From positions 1-31,265 of the forward strand of contig CAKTEZ010000016.1 of the NCBI GenBank assembly GCA_934553255.1: a stretch of DNA of 31,265 nucleotides, read 5' to 3'. The translations under genes and the position numbers were made by a program. The stretch comes from an uncultured Oscillospiraceae bacterium. Its GTDB lineage: Bacteria; Bacillota; Clostridia; Oscillospirales; Oscillospiraceae. Below are positions 16,866 to 24,942 of this stretch, one piece after another. Numbering within the stretch: position 1 is the stretch's first letter; the number at the start of each line of letters is the position of its first letter. The notes beneath the pieces are model-generated. The model was not told where the DNA came from, made no database searches, and worked only from the letters and a program-made list of their open reading frames with translations.

Positions 16866-18698
16866 CTATTCCGCGGCTTCGCCGACCACGCGGGCAAATT
16901 CCTCGCCCGTCATCGTCTCGTGCGCGAGCAGATATTCCGCCACAGCGGTCAGCGCGGCGCGCTGCGCCGTGAGAATGTTCTCGCAGCGCGCATAGGCGCG
17001 GTCGATGATGGCCTTCACCTCGTCGTCGATCTCGGCGGCGGTCTTTTCCGAGTAGCTGCGCGTCTGGCCCATCGTCTTGCCGATGAACACCTCGTCGTGT
17101 CCGCTCTCAAAGGCGATGGAGCCGAGGCGCTCGCTCATGCCGTAGGCCGTGACCATCTTGCGGGCAATGTGCGAGGCACGCTCGATGTCGTTCGAGGCGC
17201 CGGTCGAGATGTCGCCGAGCATCAGCTTCTCCGCCGCGCGTCCGCCGAGGAGCGAAACGATCTGCTCCTCCATGTAGCGCTTGGACTGGTAGGAGCGGTC
17301 CTCGTCGGGCAGGGAGATCGTCATGCCGCCCGCCTGCCCGCGCGGGACGATGGTGATACGGTGTACCGGCTCGTGCGTCGGCAGCGCGTGCATCACGATG
17401 GCGTGGCCCGCCTCGTGGTACGCGGTCAGTCTGCGCTCATGCTCCGGCACGACGCGGCTGCGCTTTTCGGGACCGGCGAGGACCTTGATCTCCGCCTCCT
17501 CGAAGTCCGCCATGGTGACGAATTTGTCGCCGCGGCGCGCGCACAGCAGCGCCGCTTCATTGGCAAGGTTTTCAAGGTCCGCGCCGGTAAAGCCCGCCGT
17601 ACCCTGCGCGACCTTGGTAAGATCCACGTCCTCGGCGAGCGGCTTGCTGGCGGTGTGGATACGCAGGACCTCTTCCCTGCCCTTGATGTCGGGGTATCCG
17701 ACGTAGATCTGGCGGTCGAAGCGGCTGGGGCGCAGCAGCGCGGGGTCGAGAATGTCCGCGCGGTTGGTCGCGGCAAGGACGACCACGCCGTCGTTCGTGC
17801 CGAAGCCGTCCATTTCCACGAGCAGCTGGTTGAGCGTCTGCTCGCGCTCGTCGTGTCCGCCGCCGAGACCCGTACCGCGCTGGCGGCCCACCGCGTCGAT
17901 CTCGTCGATGAAGATGATGCAGGGAGCGGCCTTTTTCGCCTGCTCAAAGAGGTCGCGCACGCGGCTCGCGCCGACGCCGACATACATTTCCACAAAGTCC
18001 GAGCCGGAGATGGAGAAAAACTCCACGCCCGCTTCGCCCGCGACCGCGCGGGCGAGCAGCGTCTTACCCGTACCCGGAGGGCCGACGAGCAGCACGCCCT
18101 TGGGAATGCGCGCGCCAAGCTGAACGAAGCGATCGGGATCGCGCAGGAACTCGACGATCTCGGCAAGCTCCTCCTTTTCCTCCTCCGCACCGGCAACGTC
18201 GGCAAAGGTGGTCTTGCGCCCGCTCTCGCTGCCGAGACGGAACGTGGCGTTGCCGAACTTCGCCATGCGGTCTCCGCCGCCGCCCGCGCCGCGCATGGAA
18301 AGGAAGTACCAGATGGCGAACAGGCCCGCCACCGCGATCACATAGGGCAGGGCAATGGCGAGGTAGTTGGGCGAGTGGTCGGCGGAGTAATTATAGTCCT
18401 CCAGAATACCGGCAGCCTTCTGCTGCACGACGAGGTCGTTGAGGTCATCGTAAAAGAGATCGAAGTCATAAAGCTCCTTTTTGATCTCCGTCCTGCCGTC
18501 CACCGCTTCGCGCAGGGTCAGCGTGAGCGTTGTGTCCTGCACAGTGAAGGACTTCACCTTTTCCTGCTCGAAAAGCTGCACGACCTCCGCGTAGGAGATC
18601 TCCGCCTCCTTGGGGCGGGTGAGGTAGGAGCCGACGGAAAGGATCAGCAGGAAGCACAGCATCCAGAGCAGATAGCTCGGTCGTTTGGTCTGGGTCAA
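16866..18698 (-). CDS. ftsH: ATP-dependent zinc metalloprotease FtsH
   Basis: A 610-residue membrane AAA+ protease. Two transmembrane segments (about 8-26 and 112-134) flank an extracytoplasmic domain. The AAA+ domain has Walker A GPPGTGKT (206-213), Walker B IIFIDEID (261-268) and the second region of homology up to about 330. The zinc motif HEAGH is at 428-432, with a further acidic ligand likely at D504 in GASNDIE. The start is TTG at 18698, chosen because AAGGAGGGG lies just before it and no ATG is suitably placed. The arginine-finger segment reads RPSRFDR, with S325 where the family nearly always has glycine. It degrades misassembled membrane proteins and some regulators. The order tilS-hpt-ftsH is that of B. 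subtilis. Confidence 0.97.
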   Translation of the reverse strand: MTQTKRPSYLLWMLCFLLILSVGSYLTRPKEAEISYAEVVQLFEQEKVKSFTVQDTTLTLTLREAVDGRTEIKKELYDFDLFYDDLNDLVVQQKAAGILEDYNYSADHSPNYLAIALPYVIAVAGLFAIWYFLSMRGAGGGGDRMAKFGNATFRLGSESGRKTTFADVAGAEEEKEELAEIVEFLRDPDRFVQLGARIPKGVLLVGPPGTGKTLLARAVAGEAGVEFFSISGSDFVEMYVGVGASRVRDLFEQAKKAAPCIIFIDEIDAVGRQRGTGLGGGHDEREQTLNQLLVEMDGFGTNDGVVVLAATNRADILDPALLRPSRFDRQIYVGYPDIKGREEVLRIHTASKPLAEDVDLTKVAQGTAGFTGADLENLANEAALLCARRGDKFVTMADFEEAEIKVLAGPEKRSRVVPEHERRLTAYHEAGHAIVMHALPTHEPVHRITIVPRGQAGGMTISLPDEDRSYQSKRYMEEQIVSLLGGRAAEKLMLGDISTGASNDIERASHIARKMVTAYGMSERLGSIAFESGHDEVFIGKTMGQTRSYSEKTAAEIDDEVKAIIDRAYARCENILTAQRAALTAVAEYLLAHETMTGEEFARVVGEAAE

Positions 18699-18722
18699 AA
18701 TGTCCCCTCCTTTTTCGGGTGG

Positions 18723-18750
18723 AAGAAAAGAGGCGACGCGCGCCTCTTTT
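18723..18750 (-). terminator. Hairpin between hpt and ftsH, probable partial terminator
   Basis: AAAAGAGGCG (18726-18735) and CGCCTCTTTT (18741-18750) form a 10-bp stem with a 5-nt loop. On the minus strand the stem ends in TTTT followed by CTTCC. It lies 26 bp after the hpt stop and just before the ftsH ribosome site. Since no separate ftsH promoter is visible, it probably attenuates rather than ends transcription. Confidence 0.65.
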
Positions 18751-18776
18751 CACACCGCTTGCATGATACGGGAAAT

Positions 18777-19331
18777 TTACTTGGAATAGACCTCCGGCTT
18801 GAGTACGCCGATGTAGGGCATATTGCGGTACTGCTGGGCGTAGTCGAGACCGTAGCCCACGACGAACTCGTCGGGGACCTCAAAGCCCGCGAGATCGGCC
18901 GTGATGGGCTTGACGCGGCGGGCGGGCTTGTCGAGCAGCGTGACGACCGTTACGCTCTTGGCGCCCTTGGTGATGAAGTAATTCTTGAGGAAATAGAGGG
19001 TGTTGCCGGAGTCGAGAATGTCCTCGATGACCACGATCTCACGGCCGGTGATGTCCTGCTGCAGATCGTGCAGGATCTGCACCACGCCGGACGAGGACGT
19101 GCCGTTCTGATAGGACGAAACGGCGATGAATTCGATGTCGCTCTTGATCTGGCAGGCGCGGACGATGTCCGCCATGAAAATGAAGCTGCCCTTGAGAACG
19201 CCGAGGAACAGCGGGTTCCGGTCCTTGAACTGCTCGTAAAGCTGGTCGCCCATCTCCTGAACGCGAGATTTGATCTGCTCCTCGCTGTAGAGGACCTTCA
19301 ACATATCCTGATCCATCATGCTTTTAGCCAT
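18777..19331 (-). CDS. hpt: Hypoxanthine phosphoribosyltransferase
   Basis: A 184-residue protein of normal length. The PRPP-binding motif VVIEDILDSGNT is at residues 100-111. GVLKGSFIFMADIVR near 44-58 and VGYGLDYAQQYRNMPYIGVL near the C-terminus are family hallmarks. It salvages hypoxanthine and guanine to IMP and GMP in the cytoplasm. The start at 19331 follows CAGGAGAGGG; the longer open frame upstream shadows tilS. In B. subtilis the Hpt homologue is also encoded between tilS and ftsH and helps activate ftsH transcription. Confidence 0.96.
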   Translation of the reverse strand: MAKSMMDQDMLKVLYSEEQIKSRVQEMGDQLYEQFKDRNPLFLGVLKGSFIFMADIVRACQIKSDIEFIAVSSYQNGTSSSGVVQILHDLQQDITGREIVVIEDILDSGNTLYFLKNYFITKGAKSVTVVTLLDKPARRVKPITADLAGFEVPDEFVVGYGLDYAQQYRNMPYIGVLKPEVYSK

Positions 19332-19375
19332 AGCTTTTCCCTCTCCTGTTGTTTTATGTTTGTTTTGCCGGAGGC

Positions 19376-20713
19376 TCACTCCGTTGTTTTGATAAAGGTA
19401 AGAACACACACGCTCTCGCCGTCGGCGGGAAGAAACAGCGCGTCGGTGCCGATGCCGTACACCGCGGCGACCGCGCCGTTCGCGCGGAGGACCGGCGTGC
19501 GGTCGCGTTCGTCCGGCGAGAAGCCGCGCTCGGCGAAGAGCCGCTTCAGGCTCCGCGAGCCGCGCGAGACCGGCAGGGACATACTCTCCCGTGCGTCCCA
19601 CGCGCCGACCGACAGAGAGCCGTCAAGCACGGCGCCCCTGAGAACGATGGTGTTTTCGGGGGCATCGATCGGAAGCGTGCGCCTTTCGCAGCGAATGAAA
19701 AATTCGCCCCAGCGGACCGTTTCGCCCGCGCGGAGCGCTACGCGCTCCGGTGCGGCGGCACGCCGCACGGAAAGGGTCAGCGCGCCGTTTTCCCGCCGTG
19801 CGGTCACGCCGCCGGGCAGGTCGAGCCGGGCGGTCCCGTTTCCCGCACACAACACGGCGAGCGCATCGTAGTGCGCGGCGGCAAAATCCTTCCTTCCGAC
19901 GCCGAGCGCATCGAGCGCAAGGCGCAGCAGCCGCGGCCGCAAAACGGCGGGAGCCTGCGTGACCGCCGCACAGGGCAGCGTCACCGCGTCGGCTTCGGCT
20001 TGCAGCTCCGTCAGCCGCTCGGCGGCGAGGGCGTTGAGAAACTCGTCCTCCTCCCGCAGCCGCAGCGCGGTCTCCGCCATGTGCGCCGCCGCCAGCGGGT
20101 TGACCCGCTCCATGCGCGGCATCACCTCGGCACGGATAAAGTTGCGCGTGAGCGCCGTGTCGGCGTTGGTCGCGTCCGTGCGGTAGGGAACATGATGCTC
20201 TCCGGCGTAGGCGGCGATCTCCGCCCGCGTCAGGCAGAGGAAGGGCCGCGCAAGCTTGCCGCTGCGCGGCGCGATGCCCGCAAGGCCGGTCAGCCCCGTG
20301 CCGCGGGCGAGGTGAAAGAGCATCGTTTCGGCGTTGTCGTTCGCGTGATGCGCCGTCAGAATGCGTACCGCGCCGGTCTGCGCGGCGATCGTATCGAGAA
20401 AGCCGTAGCGCAGCGTACGCGCGGCCTCCTCGACCGTCAGGCCGTGTTCCGCGGCGTAGGCCGCCACGTCGCCCGTGCCGACGCACAGCGGGATGCGCCG
20501 CGCCGCGCACCACGCGCGGACGAGGTCCTCGTCCATGTCGGCCTCCTGCGCGCGGAGCTGATGGTTGTAGTGCGCCGCGCACACGCGGTAGCCGTTTTCG
20601 TATAAAAAGTCCAGCAGGCACATCGAGTCCATGCCGCCGGAGGCCGCCACGAGCAGCAGCTCATAGCGCGGCAGCAGGTCATAGCGCCGCGCAAAGTCCA
20701 GCACCTTCTTCAT
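19376..20713 (-). CDS. tilS: tRNA(Ile)-lysidine synthase
   Basis: A 445-residue protein. The N-terminal PP-loop is SGGMDS at residues 25-30, followed by CAAHYNHQLRAQEADMDE, LTAHHANDNAETMLFHLARG and GLAGIAPRSGKLARPFL, all typical of TilS. A central helical domain and a C-terminal TilS substrate-binding domain (around RGSRSLKRLFAERGFSP) follow. It converts C34 of tRNA-Ile(CAU) to lysidine so that AUA is read as isoleucine, an essential step. The start at 20713 overlaps the dnaB stop (ATGA). A 35-residue extension upstream lies within dnaB and is not needed. Confidence 0.96.
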   Translation of the reverse strand: MKKVLDFARRYDLLPRYELLLVAASGGMDSMCLLDFLYENGYRVCAAHYNHQLRAQEADMDEDLVRAWCAARRIPLCVGTGDVAAYAAEHGLTVEEAARTLRYGFLDTIAAQTGAVRILTAHHANDNAETMLFHLARGTGLTGLAGIAPRSGKLARPFLCLTRAEIAAYAGEHHVPYRTDATNADTALTRNFIRAEVMPRMERVNPLAAAHMAETALRLREEDEFLNALAAERLTELQAEADAVTLPCAAVTQAPAVLRPRLLRLALDALGVGRKDFAAAHYDALAVLCAGNGTARLDLPGGVTARRENGALTLSVRRAAAPERVALRAGETVRWGEFFIRCERRTLPIDAPENTIVLRGAVLDGSLSVGAWDARESMSLPVSRGSRSLKRLFAERGFSPDERDRTPVLRANGAVAAVYGIGTDALFLPADGESVCVLTFIKTTE

Positions 20714-22056
20714 TCGTCCTCGTACCGCCTCTCCAGCGTGCCGAAGGTCGTGTACTCCGGCATCCAGCGCAACTCGACCTTGCCGGTCTCGCCGTGGCGG
20801 TTTTTGGCGATGATGCACTCGGCAATGTTGTGCTTCTCGGAATCCTCGTTGTAATAGTCGTCGCGGTAGAGGAACAGGACGATGTCCGCGTCCTGCTCGA
20901 TGGCGCCGGATTCGCGCAGGTCGGAGAGCATGGGACGCTTATCGTCGCGCTTTTCGTTGGCGCGCGAGAGCTGGGAGAGGCAGAGTACGGGGACCTGCAG
21001 CTCCTTTGCCATGATCTTGAGCATACGCGAAATGTCGCTCACCGCCTGCTGGCGGTTCTCGCCGCTGTAGCCCTTGCCGCCCGCCGAGGTCATCAGCTGC
21101 AGGTAGTCGATGACGATCAGGCCGAGGTTGTCGATACGGCGGCACTTGGCGTTCATGTCCGCGACGGTGAGGAGCGGGTTGTCGTCGATCTTGATGTCCG
21201 TGCGGCTGAGGGTCGAGGCAGCCTCGGCGATCTTCACCCAGTCGCTCTCGCGCAGGTTGCCGGAGATGAGCCGTCCGTTTTCCACCAACGCCTCGTTCGA
21301 GAGAACGCGGGTGACAAGCTGCTCCTTCGACATTTCGAGCGAAAAGACCGCGACGGCCTTTCCGCTTGCCTTGGCGACGTTGAGCGCAATGTTGAGCGCC
21401 ATACTCGTCTTGCCCATGCCGGGACGGGCGGCGAGCAGGATGAGGTCCGATTTGTTCAGGCCGTTCGTCTTGTCGTCCAGCGCGCTCAGACCCGTGGAAA
21501 GACCCGGCAGCGTCTTGCCGCCCGCGGCGGCCAGCTCGGAAAGGTGGTCCAGCACGCCCTGCAGCACCACGCCGATCTGCTCCATATTTTGCGCGCTGCG
21601 CCCGCGGCGCACGGCGTAGATCTTCTGCTCGGCGGCGTCCAGCACGGCGGAGGCTCCGCCCGTGCCGTCCTGCACCATGCCGGTAATGTCGCCGGCGACC
21701 GTGGCGATGGCGCGCAGCAGCGCCTTGTCGCGCACGATGTCGGCGTACTCGTTCACATTCGCGGAGGTCGGCGTGACCTCCATGAGCTGCACGAGGTAGC
21801 TGCGCGTGGTGTTTTCGTCGTAGGTGCCGTTGCGCTCCATCTCGCCCGCGACGGTCACGCCGTCGATGGGCTTGGAGTAGAGGAACATGGAGTAGATGGT
21901 CTCGAAGATCTCACGGTTCTGGCGCAGATAGAAATCCTCGGGGCGCAGCTTTTCCATCACGTCCTTGATGCAGTTCGCGTCGATGAGCATCGAGCCGAGT
22001 ACGGCCTGCTCCGCCTCGAGCGAGTGGGGCATCTGACGGTAAAGCAGTTCGTCCAT
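20710..22056 (-). CDS. dnaB: Replicative DNA helicase
   Basis: A 448-residue protein. The N-terminal DnaB domain begins MPHSLEAEQAVLGSML. The RecA-like helicase domain has Walker A RPGMGKTS (211-218), FSLEMSKEQL, the Walker B strand GLIVIDYLQLM, LCLSQLSR and the DLRESGAIEQDADIV motif. It is called DnaC in B. subtilis naming. It unwinds DNA ahead of the replication fork as a hexamer. There is no intein. It lies 35 bp after rplI and overlaps tilS. Confidence 0.97.
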   Translation of the reverse strand: MDELLYRQMPHSLEAEQAVLGSMLIDANCIKDVMEKLRPEDFYLRQNREIFETIYSMFLYSKPIDGVTVAGEMERNGTYDENTTRSYLVQLMEVTPTSANVNEYADIVRDKALLRAIATVAGDITGMVQDGTGGASAVLDAAEQKIYAVRRGRSAQNMEQIGVVLQGVLDHLSELAAAGGKTLPGLSTGLSALDDKTNGLNKSDLILLAARPGMGKTSMALNIALNVAKASGKAVAVFSLEMSKEQLVTRVLSNEALVENGRLISGNLRESDWVKIAEAASTLSRTDIKIDDNPLLTVADMNAKCRRIDNLGLIVIDYLQLMTSAGGKGYSGENRQQAVSDISRMLKIMAKELQVPVLCLSQLSRANEKRDDKRPMLSDLRESGAIEQDADIVLFLYRDDYYNEDSEKHNIAECIIAKNRHGETGKVELRWMPEYTTFGTLERRYEDE

Positions 22057-22091
22057 CGCGTGGACACCTCGTTTCTTCGTAAAGTGGGGAC

Positions 22092-22538
22092 TTATTCCTC
22101 CGTCACGGCGACGGTGAATTTACCGCTGACCTCGTAGCCGAGTTTGGCCTTGACCTCATAGCTGCCGAAGGCCTTGATCGGCTCGTCAAGCACGATCTTC
22201 TGCTTTCCCACATCGAGACTGAACTGCGATAGGAGCGCCTCCGAGATCTCCTTGCCCGTGATGGCGCCGAACAGCTTGCCGTTCGCGCCGCCCTTGGCGG
22301 CGATCTTCACAGTGCAGCCGCGCAGCTTGTCCGCAGTCTCCACGGCGGCGGCGCGGTTCGCCGCTTCTTCGGCGCGGCGCGCCTTTTCCTTGAGGTTCAT
22401 GGTGTTGATGGCGTCCGCCGTGGCGGGAATGGCGAGCTTGCGCGGCAGCAGGAAATTGCGGGCATAGCCCTCCGCCGCTTCGATCATCTGGCCCTTCTTG
22501 CCCTGACCTCTCACATCCTGCTGTAAAATGACTTTCAT
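22092..22538 (-). CDS. rplI: Large ribosomal subunit protein bL9
   Basis: A 148-residue protein. The N-terminal L9 signature is clear: [17 protein letters not shown] followed by [15 protein letters not shown] long central helix ([16 protein letters not shown]) and a C-terminal domain with [16 protein letters not shown] follow. It binds 23S rRNA near the L1 stalk. It sits between gdpP and dnaB, the common Firmicutes order. The start follows GGGAGG. Confidence 0.98.
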   Translation of the reverse strand: MKVILQQDVRGQGKKGQMIEAAEGYARNFLLPRKLAIPATADAINTMNLKEKARRAEEAANRAAAVETADKLRGCTVKIAAKGGANGKLFGAITGKEISEALLSQFSLDVGKQKIVLDEPIKAFGSYEVKAKLGYEVSGKFTVAVTEE

Positions 22539-22564
22539 GTTTCTATACCTCCCAAAGCGTGATG

Positions 22565-24553
22565 TTATTGCTCTAAATATTCGTCGATGGCGGCGATGAG
22601 CTGCTCGCGCACCGCGTCCACCGTGCCGTCCGGCACCTGACCGCCCGCGGTGGTGGAGTTGCCGCCGCCGCCAAGCCTTTCCATAATAAGCTGCACATTG
22701 ATCTCGCCGAGCGAGCGCGCCGACAGATTCACGCCCGTCCCGTGCTTGAAAAGCACGAACGACGCGCGCACGCCGCGCAGCGTCAGCAGCTCGTCGGCGG
22801 CCTTGGCGGCGGTCACGCGGTCGATCTCCTCCTCCACGGCGGCGATGGCGATGTCGTCGCGGTAAAGCTCCGCGTGGCGAATGATGTCGTAGCGCTCGAT
22901 CATGTCGGAGAGCGAGCCTTGGAACAGGCGCTGCACATCCGCCGTATCCGCGCCCGCGCGGCGCAGCAGCGCCGCGGCCTCGAAGGTGCGCCCGCCGGTA
23001 CGCATGGTGAAATTCTTCGTGTCAAGGACGATGCCCGCGAGCAGCGCCTCCGCCTCCGCACGCAGCAGGTCGCTCGGCTCGGCGAGGTATTGCAGCAGCT
23101 CGCTCACCAGCTCCGAGGCGGAGGAGGCGTACGGCTCATGGAAGTTGAGCGCGGCGGATTCGATGTAGCTTGCGGCGCGGCGGTGGTGGTCGATGACCGC
23201 CACGCGGTTGCAGGTGTCGAGCAACTGCTCGGACTCGACAAAGTCCGGGCGGTTGGTGTCCACCACCACGAGCAGCGCGCCGGGCTGCGCCTTGATGAAC
23301 GCCTCGTTCCCGCTGAGAAACGCGTCCTTGTATTCCGGCAGCGCCGCAAGACGCTTGAGGATCGTGTCGGCGGCGTTGTCCTCCAGGTCAATGACGATCT
23401 GCGCCTTTTTGCCGCGCTTGCGCGCGATGCAGCAGATGCCCGCCGCCGCGCCGACGGAGTCCATGTCGGCGTGCTTGTGGCCCATGACAAAGACCTGACT
23501 GGCATCGGAGATCAACTCGCCGAGGGCGTTCGCCATCACGCGGGACTTGACCTTCGTACGCTTTTCGGTGGACTTCGTCTTGCCACCGTAAAATTCGAAG
23601 TCGAGGTGGTTGCGGACCACGACCTGATCGCCGCCACGCGAGAGCGCCATCTCGATGGAGAGCTTGGCGTTTTTAAACAGCGTGTCGTAATCCTCCGCGT
23701 CCTTGCCCACACCGATGGAGAGCGTGGCGGCCACGCCGTCCTCCGTCACGACGGAGCGCACCGCGTCGAGTACGCTGAACTTGCCCTCCACGAGGGTGTT
23801 GTAGCTTTTCTCCGTCAGCAGCAGCAGATAGCGGTTGCGGTCGTACTTGCACAGCAGGCCCTGCGTTCCCGCGACCCATGCGCTGATCTTCTCGTCGATC
23901 TGCGCGAGGACGGACGAGCGCGCGGCTTCGGTGCCGGCCTTCATCAGCTCTTCGTAGTTGTCGAGCATCAGCACGGCCACGATGGGGCGGTTCTCCTCGC
24001 TGTGCTTTTTGAGCAGGTCCTGCTCGGTGGTGTCCATCCAGTAGGTCAGCGCCAGCAGGCCCTGTCCGCCGGAGCGGTTCGAGGGGTGCGTGAGCGTGCC
24101 GAACACGCGGAAATGCCGCCCATTCACCAGCACCGTTTCGGGGCATTCGCTGCGCCCCTCCAGCAGCCATTGGGCGGAAAAGCTCGGCAGCATATCGGCA
24201 AGGCGGTTATCGAACAGATCGTCCTTCATGCCCGTGAGTTGGAGGAAGCTTTCGTTGCTCCACAGGATCTCCTGCGTGTCGGGGCGAAAGACCATCATCG
24301 CAAAGGGCGCGGAGAGCATGGAGGATTTGCCCACGCTCGCCACATCGTCGGTCATGTCCTCGACGTATCGCTGGATCCCCTCGCGGCGCTTGCGCGCCGT
24401 GCGGCGGAAGTAAGCGTAGAGCAGCGCAGTCACGGCGCATTCCGCCGCGCCGAGCAGAGGCTTGACCCACAGCGCCGCGGCGCAGAACAGCGCGGCGACG
24501 ATAAAGTAGAGCCGCATATTCGGCTCGGAAAGCTTGTTGATCTTCTTGCTCAT
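22565..24553 (-). CDS. gdpP: Cyclic-di-AMP phosphodiesterase GdpP
   Basis: A 662-residue membrane protein, normal for GdpP. Two transmembrane helices (about 13-30 and 33-50) are followed by a PAS-like domain (about 80-180), a degenerate GGDEF domain (about 185-315, ending RGGDQVVV) and a DHH/DHHA1 phosphodiesterase. DHH motifs are GHKHADMD (358-365), DTNRP (432-436), IDHH (454-457) and a further aspartate at D511. The DHHA1 motif reads [11 protein letters not shown] at 628-638, with N where GdpP usually has H. It hydrolyses c-di-AMP to pApA and so affects wall and potassium balance. The start at 24553 follows GAAAGGGAGGG; the open frame extends upstream through the promoter and is not coding there. 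First gene of the operon. Confidence 0.95.
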   Translation of the reverse strand: MSKKINKLSEPNMRLYFIVAALFCAAALWVKPLLGAAECAVTALLYAYFRRTARKRREGIQRYVEDMTDDVASVGKSSMLSAPFAMMVFRPDTQEILWSNESFLQLTGMKDDLFDNRLADMLPSFSAQWLLEGRSECPETVLVNGRHFRVFGTLTHPSNRSGGQGLLALTYWMDTTEQDLLKKHSEENRPIVAVLMLDNYEELMKAGTEAARSSVLAQIDEKISAWVAGTQGLLCKYDRNRYLLLLTEKSYNTLVEGKFSVLDAVRSVVTEDGVAATLSIGVGKDAEDYDTLFKNAKLSIEMALSRGGDQVVVRNHLDFEFYGGKTKSTEKRTKVKSRVMANALGELISDASQVFVMGHKHADMDSVGAAAGICCIARKRGKKAQIVIDLEDNAADTILKRLAALPEYKDAFLSGNEAFIKAQPGALLVVVDTNRPDFVESEQLLDTCNRVAVIDHHRRAASYIESAALNFHEPYASSASELVSELLQYLAEPSDLLRAEAEALLAGIVLDTKNFTMRTGGRTFEAAALLRRAGADTADVQRLFQGSLSDMIERYDIIRHAELYRDDIAIAAVEEEIDRVTAAKAADELLTLRGVRASFVLFKHGTGVNLSARSLGEINVQLIMERLGGGGNSTTAGGQVPDGTVDAVREQLIAAIDEYLEQ

Positions 24554-24595
24554 GAGACCCTCCCTTTCATGAAAGCATAAGGGAATAGATACTGT

Positions 24596-24625
24596 ATTAT
24601 AGCACAGCTGCTTGCGGCGGTACAA
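24596..24625 (-). promoter_or_regulatory. Promoter of the gdpP-to-ftsH operon
   Basis: On the minus strand, -10 TATAAT (complement of 24596-24601), an 18-bp spacer and a poor -35 TTGTAC (complement of 24620-24625). The start would be near 24589, giving a leader of about 36 nt. The perfect -10 gives reasonable confidence. The weak -35 lies only 8 bp from the palindrome at 24634-24667. Confidence 0.72.
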
Positions 24626-24633
24626 GAGAAATC

Positions 24634-24667
24634 TTACCGCGTTTTTTCCGTGGAAAAAACGCGGTAA
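24634..24667. repeat. Perfect 34-bp inverted repeat between the gdpP and rnj promoters
   Basis: Arms TTACCGCGTTTTTTCC (24634-24649) and its exact complement (24652-24667) are separated by only two bases (GT). Neither strand has a T-run beyond the arms, so it does not look like a terminator, and no upstream transcript needs one. It stands between the -35 boxes of two divergent promoters. It may be a regulator-binding site or a cruciform; the role is unknown. Confidence 0.85.
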
Positions 24668-24687
24668 AACGCGGCGGCAAAAAAGTG

Positions 24688-24716
24688 TGTACATTTTCCA
24701 TTTTCCGTGGTATACT
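24688..24716 (+). promoter_or_regulatory. Promoter of rnj
   Basis: -35 TGTACA at 24688-24693 (four of six bases), a 17-bp spacer and -10 TATACT at 24711-24716. The spacer ends with TTTTCCGTGG, a 10-mer that also spans the centre of the 34-bp palindrome. The start would be near 24723. Confidence 0.75.
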
Positions 24717-24722
24717 ATAGGA

Positions 24723-24942
24723 ACAGAAATGTATTTGACCGCCTGCGCGCGGTTTGAATAGAGCACAAGTCCATCAGGAAACAGCAGGGCGCCGAGAGTG
24801 CAGGCACTTCGCGGAACAGGGCGAAGCGCCGGGTACGGACGCCGTTGTTTCCGTGCGGTCATTTCCGTCCGCGGACCTGCGCTCCTGCATTTTACGGGTC
24901 TTGACCCAATCCCCATTTATATTATCAAGGAGTGAAACGAAT
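24723..24942 (+). promoter_or_regulatory. Long structured 5' leader of rnj
   Basis: About 220 nt of untranslated leader between the promoter and the rnj start. Possible stems: ACCGC/GCGGT (24738-24753), GGCaCTTCGC/GCGAAGcGCC (24803-24830, one mismatch), GTACGGA/TCCGTGC (24833-24856), self-complementary GTCCGCGGAC (24867-24876) and GGGTC/GACCC (24896-24907). CGGACG (24836-24841) could instead pair with CGTCCG (24866-24871), which excludes the third stem. I recognise no known riboswitch class here. Confidence 0.5.

Noticed and set aside
16686..19871. A 1061-residue open frame on the + strand, antisense to ftsH, hpt and tilS
   Set aside because: It is a by-product of high GC at third codon positions. 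It has no ribosome site and no recognisable domain, and it lies over three well-identified genes.
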